DNA from: Burkholderiaceae bacterium
GTDB lineage: Bacteria > Pseudomonadota > Gammaproteobacteria > Burkholderiales > Burkholderiaceae_E
Assembly: GCA_016710525.1 (NCBI GenBank)
Contig: JADJVQ010000007.1
Location: 107,987-171,986 of the forward strand
Direction of reading: 5' to 3'
DNA: 64,000 bases
The position numbers and the translations under genes are program-made. Each line of letters begins with the position of its first letter. The first letter of the stretch is position 1. Under the pieces are notes generated by a model. It had not been told where the DNA came from, made no database searches, and saw only the letters and a list, made by a program, of their open reading frames with translations. This document shows, in pieces, positions 10,150-18,339 of this stretch.

Positions 10150-11127
10150 TCACATCCGCGCCAGCACGGCACCCCAGGTGAAGCCGCCCCCCACCCCTTC
10201 CATCAGGATGAGCTGTCCCGGTTTGATGCGGCCATCGCGCACGGCGGTGTCGAGCGCCAGCGGGATCGATGCCGCGGAAGTATTCGCGTGCTGATCCACT
10301 GTGACGATGACACGCTCGGGCGCAATGCCGAGTTTTCGGCCGGTGGCCGACATGATCCGGACATTGGCCTGATGGGGGATCAGCCAGTCGAGATCGCCGA
10401 TGCGCAGGCCCGCCTGCTCGAGCGTCTCGCGTGCCACCGAATCCAGCACCGAAACCGCCAGCTTGAACACGGCCTGACCATCCATCGTCAGGAAAGGGTG
10501 ACCGGTGATCGCCCCTCCCTGAACATTGCCCGCAGTGCGCAGGATTTCTTCGTGCCGGCCGTCGGCATGCAGCTTCGAGGCGAGAATGCCCGGCCGCTCG
10601 TCGGCAGCCAGCACGACCGCACCCGCGCCATCTCCGAACAGCACGCAGGTTCCGCGGTCGCTCCAGTCGAGGATGCGCGAAAAGACCTCGGCGCCGATGA
10701 CCAGTGCACGGCGTGCCATGCCGGTTCGGATCATGGCGTCGGCGGTGGCCAGGCCATACACGAAGCCGCTGCACACCGCCTGCACGTCGAACGCCGCGCC
10801 TCCCGCCGCCCCCAGGCCTTTCTGGATCAGGCAGGCGGTGCTGGGGAAGACGTAATCGGGTGTGGATGTGGCCACGATGATCAGGTCGACATCCGAGGCC
10901 GCGAGACCCGCAGCCGCGAGGGCGGCACGCGCCGCGCGCTCGCCGAGCATGCTGCTGGTCTCGTCGCGCGCAGCCAGATGGCGCTGGCGGATGCCCGTGC
11001 GTCCGAAGATCCAGTCGTCGGAGCTTTCGATGCCGCGCGCGGCGAGTTCGACGACCAGATCTGCGTTGGTGACAAGCCGCTCCGGCAGCGCGGAGCCGGT
11101 GCCGACGATACGAGAATAAAGGGTCAT
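10150..11127 (-). CDS. fabH: 3-oxoacyl-[acyl-carrier-protein] synthase III
   Basis: Starts fatty acid synthesis by condensing acetyl-CoA with malonyl-ACP. The catalytic triad is visible: Cys119 (QAVCSG), His252 (PHQAN) and Asn282 (HANTSAAS). At 325 residues it has the normal length. Its ATG overlaps the plsX stop (ATGA), and plsX-fabH-fabD-fabG-acpP-fabF is the standard cluster, linking phospholipid and fatty acid initiation. Confidence 0.98.
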   Translation of the reverse strand: MTLYSRIVGTGSALPERLVTNADLVVELAARGIESSDDWIFGRTGIRQRHLAARDETSSMLGERAARAALAAAGLAASDVDLIIVATSTPDYVFPSTACLIQKGLGAAGGAAFDVQAVCSGFVYGLATADAMIRTGMARRALVIGAEVFSRILDWSDRGTCVLFGDGAGAVVLAADERPGILASKLHADGRHEEILRTAGNVQGGAITGHPFLTMDGQAVFKLAVSVLDSVARETLEQAGLRIGDLDWLIPHQANVRIMSATGRKLGIAPERVIVTVDQHANTSAASIPLALDTAVRDGRIKPGQLILMEGVGGGFTWGAVLARM

Positions 11128-12155
11128 GTTCCTGCTTTCAGGGTCTCTCCGGACAGCCGCGGCACAGCCTGCGCGATTCGCTCGAGCAGGCCATTGCGCG
11201 CCGCCTCGTGGGCGCGGCGCAGCGCCTGCTCGAAAGCGAGGCTATCAGCCGATCCGTGACTCTTGATGACGATTCCACGCAAGCCGACCAGACTGGCGCC
11301 GTTGTAACGCCGATGGTCCAGGCGATGCTTGAGCCGGTTGAGCACGGGCAGCGAAACCAGCCCGGCGAGTTTGGTCAGCCAGGTTCGAGCGTACTCCTCG
11401 CGGATGAAACCCCCGATCATCCGGGCCAGTCCTTCGGAGGTCTTGAGGGCGACGTTGCCGACGAACCCATCGCAGACGACCACATCCGTGGTGCCCTCGA
11501 AGATGTCGTTGCCCTCGACATTGCCACGGAAGTCCAGGCCGCTGGCGCGCAGCAGCTCAGCCGCCTGCTTGACGATGTCGTTGCCCTTGATGACTTCTTC
11601 GCCGATATTCAGCAGGCCGACCGTCGGGCTGGTATTGCCCTCGATCGCGGTTGCGAGCGCAACCCCCATGTAGGCAAACTGCAGGTAGTGCTGCGGTTCG
11701 CAGTCGACATTGGCGCCGAGGTCGAGCATCGTCGTCACCCCGCCCTTCTGGTTCGGGATGGGCGCCGCGATGGCAGGCCGGTCGATGCCGTCCAGCATTT
11801 TCAGCACGAATCGCGAGATCGCCATCAGCGCGCCGGTATTGCCCGCACTGACACAAGCCTGCGCATCGCCCGATTTGACCGCCTCGATGGCCAGCCGCAT
11901 GGACGACTGCCGCTTGCCGCGCAATGCGCTGGCCGGCGGCTCGTCCATGGCCACCACTTCGCTGGCGTGGCGCACTTCGACACGAGAACGGTCGAACGCT
12001 GGCTGCCGTGACAACTCGGCCTCCAGCAGTTCCTGCTGCCCGACGAGGATCAGGCCGACATCCGGCGTGTGCCTCAGGAATGCCAGCGCAGCAGGCACCG
12101 TGACCGTAAGGCCATGGTCACCGCCCATGCAATCAATGGCGAGTCGCAGCGTCAT
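11124..12155 (-). CDS. plsX: Phosphate acyltransferase PlsX
   Basis: Makes acyl-phosphate from acyl-ACP for the PlsY step of phospholipid synthesis. The 343-residue product begins with the family signature LAIDCMGGDHG and has the conserved SAGNTGALM segment near residue 100, and VVCDGFVGNVALK near 230. It lies between rpmF and fabH and overlaps fabH by four bases. A peripheral membrane location is known for the family; no membrane segment is seen. Confidence 0.97.
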   Translation of the reverse strand: MTLRLAIDCMGGDHGLTVTVPAALAFLRHTPDVGLILVGQQELLEAELSRQPAFDRSRVEVRHASEVVAMDEPPASALRGKRQSSMRLAIEAVKSGDAQACVSAGNTGALMAISRFVLKMLDGIDRPAIAAPIPNQKGGVTTMLDLGANVDCEPQHYLQFAYMGVALATAIEGNTSPTVGLLNIGEEVIKGNDIVKQAAELLRASGLDFRGNVEGNDIFEGTTDVVVCDGFVGNVALKTSEGLARMIGGFIREEYARTWLTKLAGLVSLPVLNRLKHRLDHRRYNGASLVGLRGIVIKSHGSADSLAFEQALRRAHEAARNGLLERIAQAVPRLSGETLKAGT

Positions 12156-12233
12156 TCAGACTTGCGCGCGCGATTCAAACCTGCGGGGGAAACTGCGTCC
12201 AAGCCGGAGACACCAACCAGGTGCCGTAACGCC

Positions 12234-12416
12234 TTACTCGTCCGCCTTGGTCTTGAGAATCTTCTTGCCACGATAGAAGCCGTTGGGGCTCACATGGTGA
12301 CGAAGATGGATCTCGCCGGTGGTCGGCTCGACCGCGATCGCCGGGCCGGCGATGAAATCGTGTGAACGATGCATGCCCCGCTTGGAGGGCGACTTCTTGT
12401 TCTGCTGAACGGCCAT
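12234..12416 (-). CDS. rpmF: 50S ribosomal protein L32
   Basis: A 60-residue basic protein beginning MAVQQNKKSPSKRGMHRSHD, the characteristic L32 start. I chose the ATG at 12416; an in-frame ATG 18 bases upstream would add six residues foreign to the family. The zinc-ribbon cysteines found in some L32 proteins are absent, giving the cysteine-free form common in proteobacteria. The yceD-rpmF-plsX order is conserved. Confidence 0.97.
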   Translation of the reverse strand: MAVQQNKKSPSKRGMHRSHDFIAGPAIAVEPTTGEIHLRHHVSPNGFYRGKKILKTKADE

Positions 12417-12475
12417 CTCGGACGCTCCACTCAAAAGTTAATCCGCAATTATATCAAGGAATTGGCGGACGAAGT

Positions 12476-13078
12476 TCAATTTTCCCCATCGCCCGGCGGG
12501 CGCGGCTTCTTCAGGGCCGCCAGCACGGCGAACGGATTGGGGCGCTCGCCCTGTGCGGCCTCATCCGGGTCGATGCCGACGCCTGCCCCGCCGGGGCGTT
12601 CGGCCGTCTCTCCCGGCCTGGCGCATGTGCCGTGAGCGGGCGCCAGCGGCAGCGCCATGATCGCTTCGTCCTCCAGGAGGTCGAGCACCTCGAAGTGCGG
12701 CGACGTCACCAGCAGATCGAAATCGTCGGTCTGGGCATCTTCACGCTCGGCAACACTCTCGGTCACCACCAGCTTGAAGTGGCGCCGATCCTCGATCGTG
12801 ATCTCGACGGGTTCCAGGCAGCGCACACAGCGCATGCGCACCGCACCGGAAAAGGCCAGTGCCAGATGCGCGTCGAAGCCGCCATCGGCGCGACGGCTGC
12901 GCTCCCCCTCCAGGCTCCAATCCACATAGCCGTCGTCGTCGGTCAGCATGTCGGACATCCGGGCCAGCAGGGCGAGCGGACACCGGCCGGAAATACGCTG
13001 TCCGGTTCGGGTGAACTCGTTGGTGTCGATCCAGGGACGGGCCTGGACGTCGGGACTGGCCATCGGCAGGATCTCCAT
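12476..13078 (-). CDS. yceD: YceD/DUF177 family protein (23S rRNA accumulation protein)
   Basis: Small cytosolic protein upstream of rpmF in most bacteria; in E. coli YceD is linked to 23S rRNA accumulation. Starting at the ATG at 13078 gives 200 residues with the conserved CVRCLEP motif near residue 85 and the acidic D/E-rich region ending EDEAIMALPLAP. A longer frame reaching 13222 runs into the divergent maf gene and is rich in Arg/Pro, so it is rejected as the start. The next ATG (13063) is also possible. Confidence 0.88.
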   Translation of the reverse strand: MEILPMASPDVQARPWIDTNEFTRTGQRISGRCPLALLARMSDMLTDDDGYVDWSLEGERSRRADGGFDAHLALAFSGAVRMRCVRCLEPVEITIEDRRHFKLVVTESVAEREDAQTDDFDLLVTSPHFEVLDLLEDEAIMALPLAPAHGTCARPGETAERPGGAGVGIDPDEAAQGERPNPFAVLAALKKPRPPGDGEN

Positions 13079-13110
13079 GGGCGCGCAGCACGGTCGTCTA
13101 TGATACCGGC

Positions 13111-13728
13111 ATGCCCGATCCAACCCTTCCCGGCCCGGCCAGCCTGATCCTGGCGTCGACCTCGGCGTACCGCCGCATGCTGCTGGAGCGCCTGCATCTG
13201 CCTTTCGACGTGCAGTCGCCACACACGGACGAAACCGTGATGCCTGGCGAACGGCCTCGCGACGTCTCGCTGCGGCTGGCGCTGGCCAAGGCGCGGGCGG
13301 TTGCCGCCACCCGACCGGCGGCGGTCGTGATCGGGTCGGACCAGACGGCCAGCCTGGATGGTGTGCGCACGCTCGGCAAGCCTGGCAGCCACGAGCGGGC
13401 CTGCGCTCAGCTGCGCGAAGTGTCGGGACGGACCCTCACCTTCCACTCGGCGCTGGCCGTGGTCTGCCGCGACACAGGTTTCGAGCAGGCCGATGTGATC
13501 GACACGCGGGTCCGGTTTCGTGAGCTGTCCGACGCGGCGATCGAACACTACCTGCGCCTGGAGCCGGCGTACGATTGCGCCGGTTCGGCCAAGGCCGAAG
13601 GTCTGGGCATCGCGCTGATGGCCAGCTTCGAAAGCAGCGACCCGACCGCCATCGTCGGCCTGCCGCTGATTGCGCTGACCGGCATGCTCCTGGCGGCCGG
13701 CCTCGACGTGCTCGCCGCGCCCAGGTGA
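13111..13728 (+). CDS. Maf family nucleotide pyrophosphatase
   Basis: Housecleaning enzyme that hydrolyses non-canonical nucleoside triphosphates. The 205-residue protein has the N-terminal motif ILASTSAYRRMLLERL (about 10-25), the active-site stretch VIGSDQTASLDG (near 70) and the late GSAKAEGLG loop near 155. The motif order fits the YceF (m7GTP) subgroup better than the dTTP/UTP one, but I cannot settle the substrate. The gene starts 32 bases from the divergent yceD and overlaps the following methyltransferase gene (GTGA). Confidence 0.93.
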   Translation: MPDPTLPGPASLILASTSAYRRMLLERLHLPFDVQSPHTDETVMPGERPRDVSLRLALAKARAVAATRPAAVVIGSDQTASLDGVRTLGKPGSHERACAQLREVSGRTLTFHSALAVVCRDTGFEQADVIDTRVRFRELSDAAIEHYLRLEPAYDCAGSAKAEGLGIALMASFESSDPTAIVGLPLIALTGMLLAAGLDVLAAPR

Positions 13729-14654
13729 GTTCGACTCCCCGCGAAACGCCGGGTGATGCCCCGGCGGCATCCGGATCGGCTTCCCGCCCGGGCGCCGAAG
13801 TCCGCTTCGATCAGGTCGCACCGTTGCCGGCGAACCCCGGGCCTGCCCGGAAGACCGAGCAGGGCACGCTGTATCTCATTCCGGTTCCGCTGGGTCCGGA
13901 TCAGGATCCGCGCGAAAACCTGCCGCCCGCCACCTTGGCCGTGATCGCCGGGCTCGAGTGTTTCATTGTGGAGAACGCCAAGAGCGCGCGTGCCGTGCTG
14001 CGCCGGCTGCCTTTGGCCTGCCCCCTGCAGGCCATCGAGATGAGCGAGCTGAACGAACATACGCCGGCCGAACGATGGCCCGCACTGCTGGCCCCGCTGC
14101 TCGCCGGCCGCTCGGTGGGGCTGATGTCCGACGCAGGCTGCCCCGCCGTGGCCGATCCGGGCGGCGCGGTGGTGGCCCTGGCCCACCGCCAGGGCATTCG
14201 GGTCGTGCCGCTGGTCGGACCGAGCTCGCTCCTGCTCGCGCTGATGGCAAGCGGCATGAACGGTCAGTCGTTCAGTTTCGTCGGATATCTGCCCGTCGCG
14301 GCGCCCGAGCGGGTCGCGGGGATACAAGCACTCGAACGGCGAGCGAACGCCGAGAGCCAGACCCAGATCGTGATCGAGACACCCTATCGGAATCAGGCGC
14401 TCTTCGATGCGCTGATCGAGGTGCTCTCGCCCGACACCCTCGTGGGCGTGGCCACCGACCTGACCCTGCCCGGCGAACGCATCAGGGTGGCCAGCGTCGC
14501 GCAATGGCGCCAGGCTGCGCATAGCCTGCCCCGCACCCCGACTGTCTTCACGCTGGCCCGCCCGCCCGGGCCGCAGGGCGGTTCGCGCCCGGCTTCCCGG
14601 CCCGCCCCTCGCGCGGCTGTCAGCGCAACTTCAGGTTCGCCGCGCCGGCGCTGA
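13725..14654 (+). CDS. SAM-dependent methyltransferase, RsmI/tetrapyrrole methylase fold
   Basis: The 309-residue product (GTG start overlapping the maf stop) has the tetrapyrrole-methylase fold shared with RsmI, which 2'-O-methylates 16S rRNA C1402. Visible landmarks are TLYLIPVPLG (about 48-57), the SAM-loop region LMSDAGCPAVADPG (near 135-148), VGPSS (near 167) and ETPYRNQALFDAL. This paralogue next to maf is common in Burkholderiales and differs from classical rsmI, which lies near yraN. Its target is not established. The 3' end overlaps the convergent sppA end by 35 bases, and the Arg/Pro-rich tail may therefore be poorly conserved. Confidence 0.85.
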   Translation: MSSTPRETPGDAPAASGSASRPGAEVRFDQVAPLPANPGPARKTEQGTLYLIPVPLGPDQDPRENLPPATLAVIAGLECFIVENAKSARAVLRRLPLACPLQAIEMSELNEHTPAERWPALLAPLLAGRSVGLMSDAGCPAVADPGGAVVALAHRQGIRVVPLVGPSSLLLALMASGMNGQSFSFVGYLPVAAPERVAGIQALERRANAESQTQIVIETPYRNQALFDALIEVLSPDTLVGVATDLTLPGERIRVASVAQWRQAAHSLPRTPTVFTLARPPGPQGGSRPASRPAPRAAVSATSGSPRRR

Positions 14655-15708
14655 AAGCGTGCGCGATCACCTGGCCCGCTGATGCGCCGATGCGCTTGGC
14701 CAGTCGTTCGGCAATGTTCTCATGGGTCGAAAAATCGACGATTTCTTCGGCTTTGATCACATCGCGCGCCACGCCGTCGACGGTCCCGAGTTCGTCGGCC
14801 AGCCCCAGTTCGATGCCTCGCGCGCCCGACCACACCAGGCCGGAGAAGATCTCGGGAGAATCCTTCAGCCGGGCGCCGCGTCCCGCCTTCACCACCCCGA
14901 TGAACTGGTCGTGAATTTCGGTCAGCATTTTCTGGGCGATGCGCTTGTGCTCGTCGGACAGCGGCGAAAAGCTGTCGAGAAAGCCCTTGTTCTGTCCGGC
15001 CGTGAACAATCGGCGTTCCACACCCAGTTTCTCCATCGTTCCGGTGAATCCGAATCCGTCCATCAGCACGCCGATCGAACCGATCATGCTCGCCTTGTCG
15101 ACATAGATGCGATCGGCGGCCACGGCAATGTAGTAGCCCCCGGAGGCGCAGATTTCCTCGACGACCGCGTACAGCGGAATATTGGGATGCTTGGCGCGCA
15201 GGCGCTTGATTTCGTCGTGGACGATACCGGCCTGCACGGGGCTGCCGCCCGGGCTGTTGACCCGCAGCACGACACCGGCGGTCTTGCTGTCTTCGAATGC
15301 GGCCTTCAGGGCGGCATTGATCGCCTCGGCCGACGATTCGCCCTCGGAGTCGATCACTCCCTTCACATCGACAAGGGCGGTGTGCTGCGTGGCCGATCCC
15401 GACTTGTGCTCGCCCGGCGTCCACCATCCCAGGAAAACCAGCAGAAATGGCGCCAGGTAGGCAAAGAAGACCAGCCGAAAGAAGATGTTCCAGCGTCGGG
15501 CCCGGCGCCGTTCGTCCAGGGTCGACATGACCAGCTTCTCGAGCACCCCGCGCTCCCAGGCTGGCGCGGTGGCGGCCGCCGAAGGCGCCGTGGAGGCGCC
15601 CGGCGGGAGACCGGCCGAAACCGGTGCGGCCGCAGCGGTCGATGCCGGCACGGGAGCCGGTGCGGCGGGGGTTGAGGGGCTGGAAGACGGATCGTCGGGT
15701 GTGGTCAT
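14620..15708 (-). CDS. sppA: Signal peptide peptidase SppA (S49 family)
   Basis: Membrane-anchored serine protease that degrades cleaved signal peptides. The 362-residue product has an Ala/Pro-rich cytoplasmic N-terminus (1-75), one transmembrane helix (FFRLVFFAYLAPFLLVFLGW, about 90-110), the nucleophile-containing CASGGYY motif near residue 190, the GSIGVL motif, and the downstream Lys-containing QNKGFLDS segment. This is the single-domain form. The ATG overlaps the upstream HAD-Rieske stop (ATGA). The 3' end overlaps the methyltransferase gene on the other strand. Confidence 0.93.
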   Translation of the reverse strand: MTTPDDPSSSPSTPAAPAPVPASTAAAAPVSAGLPPGASTAPSAAATAPAWERGVLEKLVMSTLDERRRARRWNIFFRLVFFAYLAPFLLVFLGWWTPGEHKSGSATQHTALVDVKGVIDSEGESSAEAINAALKAAFEDSKTAGVVLRVNSPGGSPVQAGIVHDEIKRLRAKHPNIPLYAVVEEICASGGYYIAVAADRIYVDKASMIGSIGVLMDGFGFTGTMEKLGVERRLFTAGQNKGFLDSFSPLSDEHKRIAQKMLTEIHDQFIGVVKAGRGARLKDSPEIFSGLVWSGARGIELGLADELGTVDGVARDVIKAEEIVDFSTHENIAERLAKRIGASAGQVIAHAFSAGAANLKLR

Positions 15709-16793
15709 TGCGCAGGGATCTCGAAGGCCACCCAGACCTTGCCGTTGGATTCCCGAGTCCGCAGCGGACTCAGGCCGCGACCGCGGCACGGGCCACCGGC
15801 ACAGCTTCCATCGGCGGGGCGATACATCGCCCCGTGGGTGGCGCACACCAAGTATAGGCCGCTGTCGTCGAAGAACCGCCCGGCCGGCCAGTCGAGCTCG
15901 ACGGACACGTGCCCGCACTGGTTGCGATAGGCACGCGGCTGCCCCTGGTAGCGCACGACGAAGGCGGGCTGCGCGCCGGCGGGGCGAGCGCTGTCGGCGC
16001 TTGCCGGGCGCAGGTCGAAGCGCACACCGGCGCCGCCTTCGAGCAGTTCGCTGGACAGGCAGACACTTCGCCAGTGCCAGCCGGCAGGCAGATCGTGACG
16101 GGCCGCAGCCAGCCTCGGCCACAACCAGGCCCTGAGCTGCGCGACAGTGTCGACCACTGCCGCGGGAGACCATTGCGCCAGGGCGTCGCGCGGATGCGCG
16201 CCATAGGTCACCGCAACACAGCGCGTTCCGAGGGCCGCCGCCATGCCCAGGTCGTGCGTGGTGTCACCGATCATCAGCGCCCGTGACGGGTCGACGCTGC
16301 AGGTCTCGCACAGATCGCGAAGCATCCAGGGATCGGGTTTGGGCAATCCCTCGTCGGCGCACCGGGTATCGATGAACAAGCTGCGCCAGCCCATCTGGGC
16401 CAGCGCCCGGTCCAGTCCGGCGCGGGACTTGCCCGTCGCGACGGCGAGCGGCGCACCCAGCGCATCCAGGTCGTCGAGCAGTTCGACCATGCCTTCGAAG
16501 GGCTGCAGCAGCGCGTCCCGAACCAGGAAATGATGACGATAGCGCTCGATGAAGGCGGGCAGTTGCGCTGGCGGCAGAGAGGGCATGGCGTAATCGAGCG
16601 CGTCGCGAAGCCCCATTCCGATCACATGGCTGGCCTTCTCGCGGCTGGGCACCGGCAGCGAGAGATCCTGGGCGGCCAGGCAGAGCGCGTCGGTCAGGGC
16701 GGCCGTCGAGTCGATCAGGGTGCCGTCCCAGTCGAAGACCACCAGTTCGACCGGGAGGTCCTGAACGCCCGCGCCAAGGTGCTGCGTGCTCAC
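15705..16793 (-). CDS. HAD-IA phosphatase fused to a Rieske [2Fe-2S] domain
   Basis: One open frame of 362 codons holds two domains. Residues 15-220 are a HAD-IA hydrolase of phosphoglycolate-phosphatase type: nucleophile motif VFDWDGTLID (19-28), the Thr motif VATGKS and the acidic motif MIGDTTHDLGMA. Residues 240-355 are a Rieske domain with CGH and CATHG cluster ligands and a GGPC segment. In related genomes I would expect two adjacent genes; here there is no stop or plausible restart between them. The GTG start overlaps the rluC stop and the end overlaps sppA. The phosphatase may act on phosphoglycolate or another small phosphate ester. The Rieske partner is unknown. Confidence 0.85.
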   Translation of the reverse strand: MSTQHLGAGVQDLPVELVVFDWDGTLIDSTAALTDALCLAAQDLSLPVPSREKASHVIGMGLRDALDYAMPSLPPAQLPAFIERYRHHFLVRDALLQPFEGMVELLDDLDALGAPLAVATGKSRAGLDRALAQMGWRSLFIDTRCADEGLPKPDPWMLRDLCETCSVDPSRALMIGDTTHDLGMAAALGTRCVAVTYGAHPRDALAQWSPAAVVDTVAQLRAWLWPRLAAARHDLPAGWHWRSVCLSSELLEGGAGVRFDLRPASADSARPAGAQPAFVVRYQGQPRAYRNQCGHVSVELDWPAGRFFDDSGLYLVCATHGAMYRPADGSCAGGPCRGRGLSPLRTRESNGKVWVAFEIPAQ

Positions 16794-17893
16794 TCGTCCT
16801 CCGGGGAGCTTGGCTCCGGTGCAGTGCCCGGACCTGGCCCGACTCCCGGCGCCATCGGATCGTCGAGTCCCGCCACCCGGGCGCTGCGCATGAAGGCCTC
16901 GAAGGCCCCGGGCGTCGGCGCCACGAGGTGCAGGCGCCGCCCGCCCACCGGGTGGCTGATGTCGAGTTCTGCGGCATGCAGGAACATCCGGCGGTGCCCG
17001 AGGCGGGTCAATTGCCGATTCAGGGCGAAATCGCCGTACTTGTCGTCGCCCAGGATCGGAAAACCCGCGTGGGCAAGATGGACTCTGATCTGGTGGGTTC
17101 GGCCGGTTTCGATTTCGACACGCACCTGCGTGAATTCGCCCAGCCCCGCCAGGGCCAGGCGCCGGATGCCAGTCACTCGGCTGATCGCCTCCTGCCCTTC
17201 GGCATGGACGCAAACCCGGCGCTCGCCTTCCGGAGTCAGGTATCGCTGCAGCGGCTGGTTCAAAGTCTTGGTGCGCAATGGCCAGCGGCCGCGCACGATG
17301 GCCAGGTAACGCTTGCCGGTGACCCGCTCGCGCCATTGCGCATGCAGCGCGACCAGCGCCTGGCGCTTCTTGCTCAGGACCAGCACGCCGGAGGTCTCGC
17401 GGTCGATACGATGGGCAAGTTCAAGAAACCGGCTCTGCGGGCGGGCCGCCCGCAGCCGTTCGATCACACCGTGCGCCACGCCGCTGCCGCCGTGAACGGC
17501 GAGCCCTTCCGGCTTGTCCACGACCAGCAGGCTTTCGTCTTCGAACAGAACGGGCAGCGAGAGCGGCGGCGCCACCATGCCGGGCTTCTCGGCACTTCCG
17601 GGTGCCGGATCGGGCAGTCGGATCGGCGGAATCCGCACGGTGTCGCCTTCGGCCAGCCGATCGTCGGGATGACAGCGCGACCCGTTGACCCTCACCTGAC
17701 CGCTGCGGATCAGCCGATAGAGGTGGCTCTTGGGCACATCGCGGTAGTGCCGCAGCAGAAAATTGTCCAGGCGCTGACCGGCTCCGTCGTCCTCGCCGAC
17801 CGTCGCCATGACGACCGGAGCCCGTGCGGGGCCGGCAAGCGGAGGCTCGCGACCTGCAGGCGGTCCATCAGGTTTTGTCGGTAAGGCCTTCAT
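16790..17893 (-). CDS. rluC: 23S rRNA pseudouridine synthase RluC-like
   Basis: Converts uridines in 23S rRNA to pseudouridine. The 367-residue product has an S4 RNA-binding domain (about 45-100, RLDNFLLRHYRDVPKSHLYRLIRSG split around residue 60) and the synthase domain with the catalytic Asp in HRIDRETSG (near 175). A Pro/Ala-rich 30-residue leader precedes S4, and the C-terminal tail is also low complexity. I placed the start at the ATG at 17893; an open frame continues upstream but without family similarity. The gene diverges from rne, the usual arrangement for rluC. Confidence 0.93.
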   Translation of the reverse strand: MKALPTKPDGPPAGREPPLAGPARAPVVMATVGEDDGAGQRLDNFLLRHYRDVPKSHLYRLIRSGQVRVNGSRCHPDDRLAEGDTVRIPPIRLPDPAPGSAEKPGMVAPPLSLPVLFEDESLLVVDKPEGLAVHGGSGVAHGVIERLRAARPQSRFLELAHRIDRETSGVLVLSKKRQALVALHAQWRERVTGKRYLAIVRGRWPLRTKTLNQPLQRYLTPEGERRVCVHAEGQEAISRVTGIRRLALAGLGEFTQVRVEIETGRTHQIRVHLAHAGFPILGDDKYGDFALNRQLTRLGHRRMFLHAAELDISHPVGGRRLHLVAPTPGAFEAFMRSARVAGLDDPMAPGVGPGPGTAPEPSSPEDE

Positions 17894-17904
17894 GTTGCTA
17901 TACT
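17875..17904 (+). promoter_or_regulatory. Sigma-70-type promoter for rne
   Basis: Plus strand TTGTCG (17875-17880) and TATACT (17899-17904) are separated by 18 bases, close to consensus. It overlaps the 5' end of rluC on the other strand and would start transcription near 17911, about 430 bases upstream of the rne ATG. Confidence 0.65.
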
Positions 17905-18339
17905 TTCGCGGTCGTACGCCGTAGGAACCCCCAAGGTTCGATTGTATCGGCCCGGCCTGCACGCCGTAGAGCGACATGACAAGAACACTTTATCGCGGCT
18001 CCCGCTTGGCGGGAGCGCGGAACACCGACGGACCCCGAGCCAGACCTGACGACTGCTGTTGGCGACCACGCGCCGGCAGGGCCGAACCAAGCATGCTGAC
18101 CTCCCCCCCCTCCCCGACCCGGCCGCGTGCGGCGTTCCCTGCGGAACGCCGGCGCGAGCGTGAGCGCGTCGGCATGGGCCTCGAGTACTGCTGCCTGTCG
18201 ACCTTCCCTTCAGTCTCACACCATTGGTGCGCGGCTCCCTGAGCCTGCGCGCTGCTCGCTTCCGTCGGCCCCGCGTTGTCGGGGCATGTTCCGCCGGCCC
18301 TGCCGGGCTGTGCCGCCGGCGAACTGGAGCGGAATACCC
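17905..18339 (+). other. Long 5' leader of rne, non-coding
   Basis: No gene is recognisable in this stretch between the rne promoter and start codon. It contains a strong hairpin, GCTCCCGC (17998-18005), loop TTG, GCGGGAGC (18009-18016), and further GC-rich inverted segments around 18125-18160 and 18255-18315. In E. coli the rne leader of about 360 nt folds into stem-loops through which RNase E degrades its own mRNA; by analogy, the same autoregulatory role is inferred here. A ribosome binding site GGAG lies about 10 bases before the ATG at 18340. Confidence 0.6.

Noticed and set aside
9478..11259. 593-codon plus-strand frame opposite fabD and fabH
   Set aside because: The minus-strand genes have all catalytic residues; the plus frame has only composition-driven openness.
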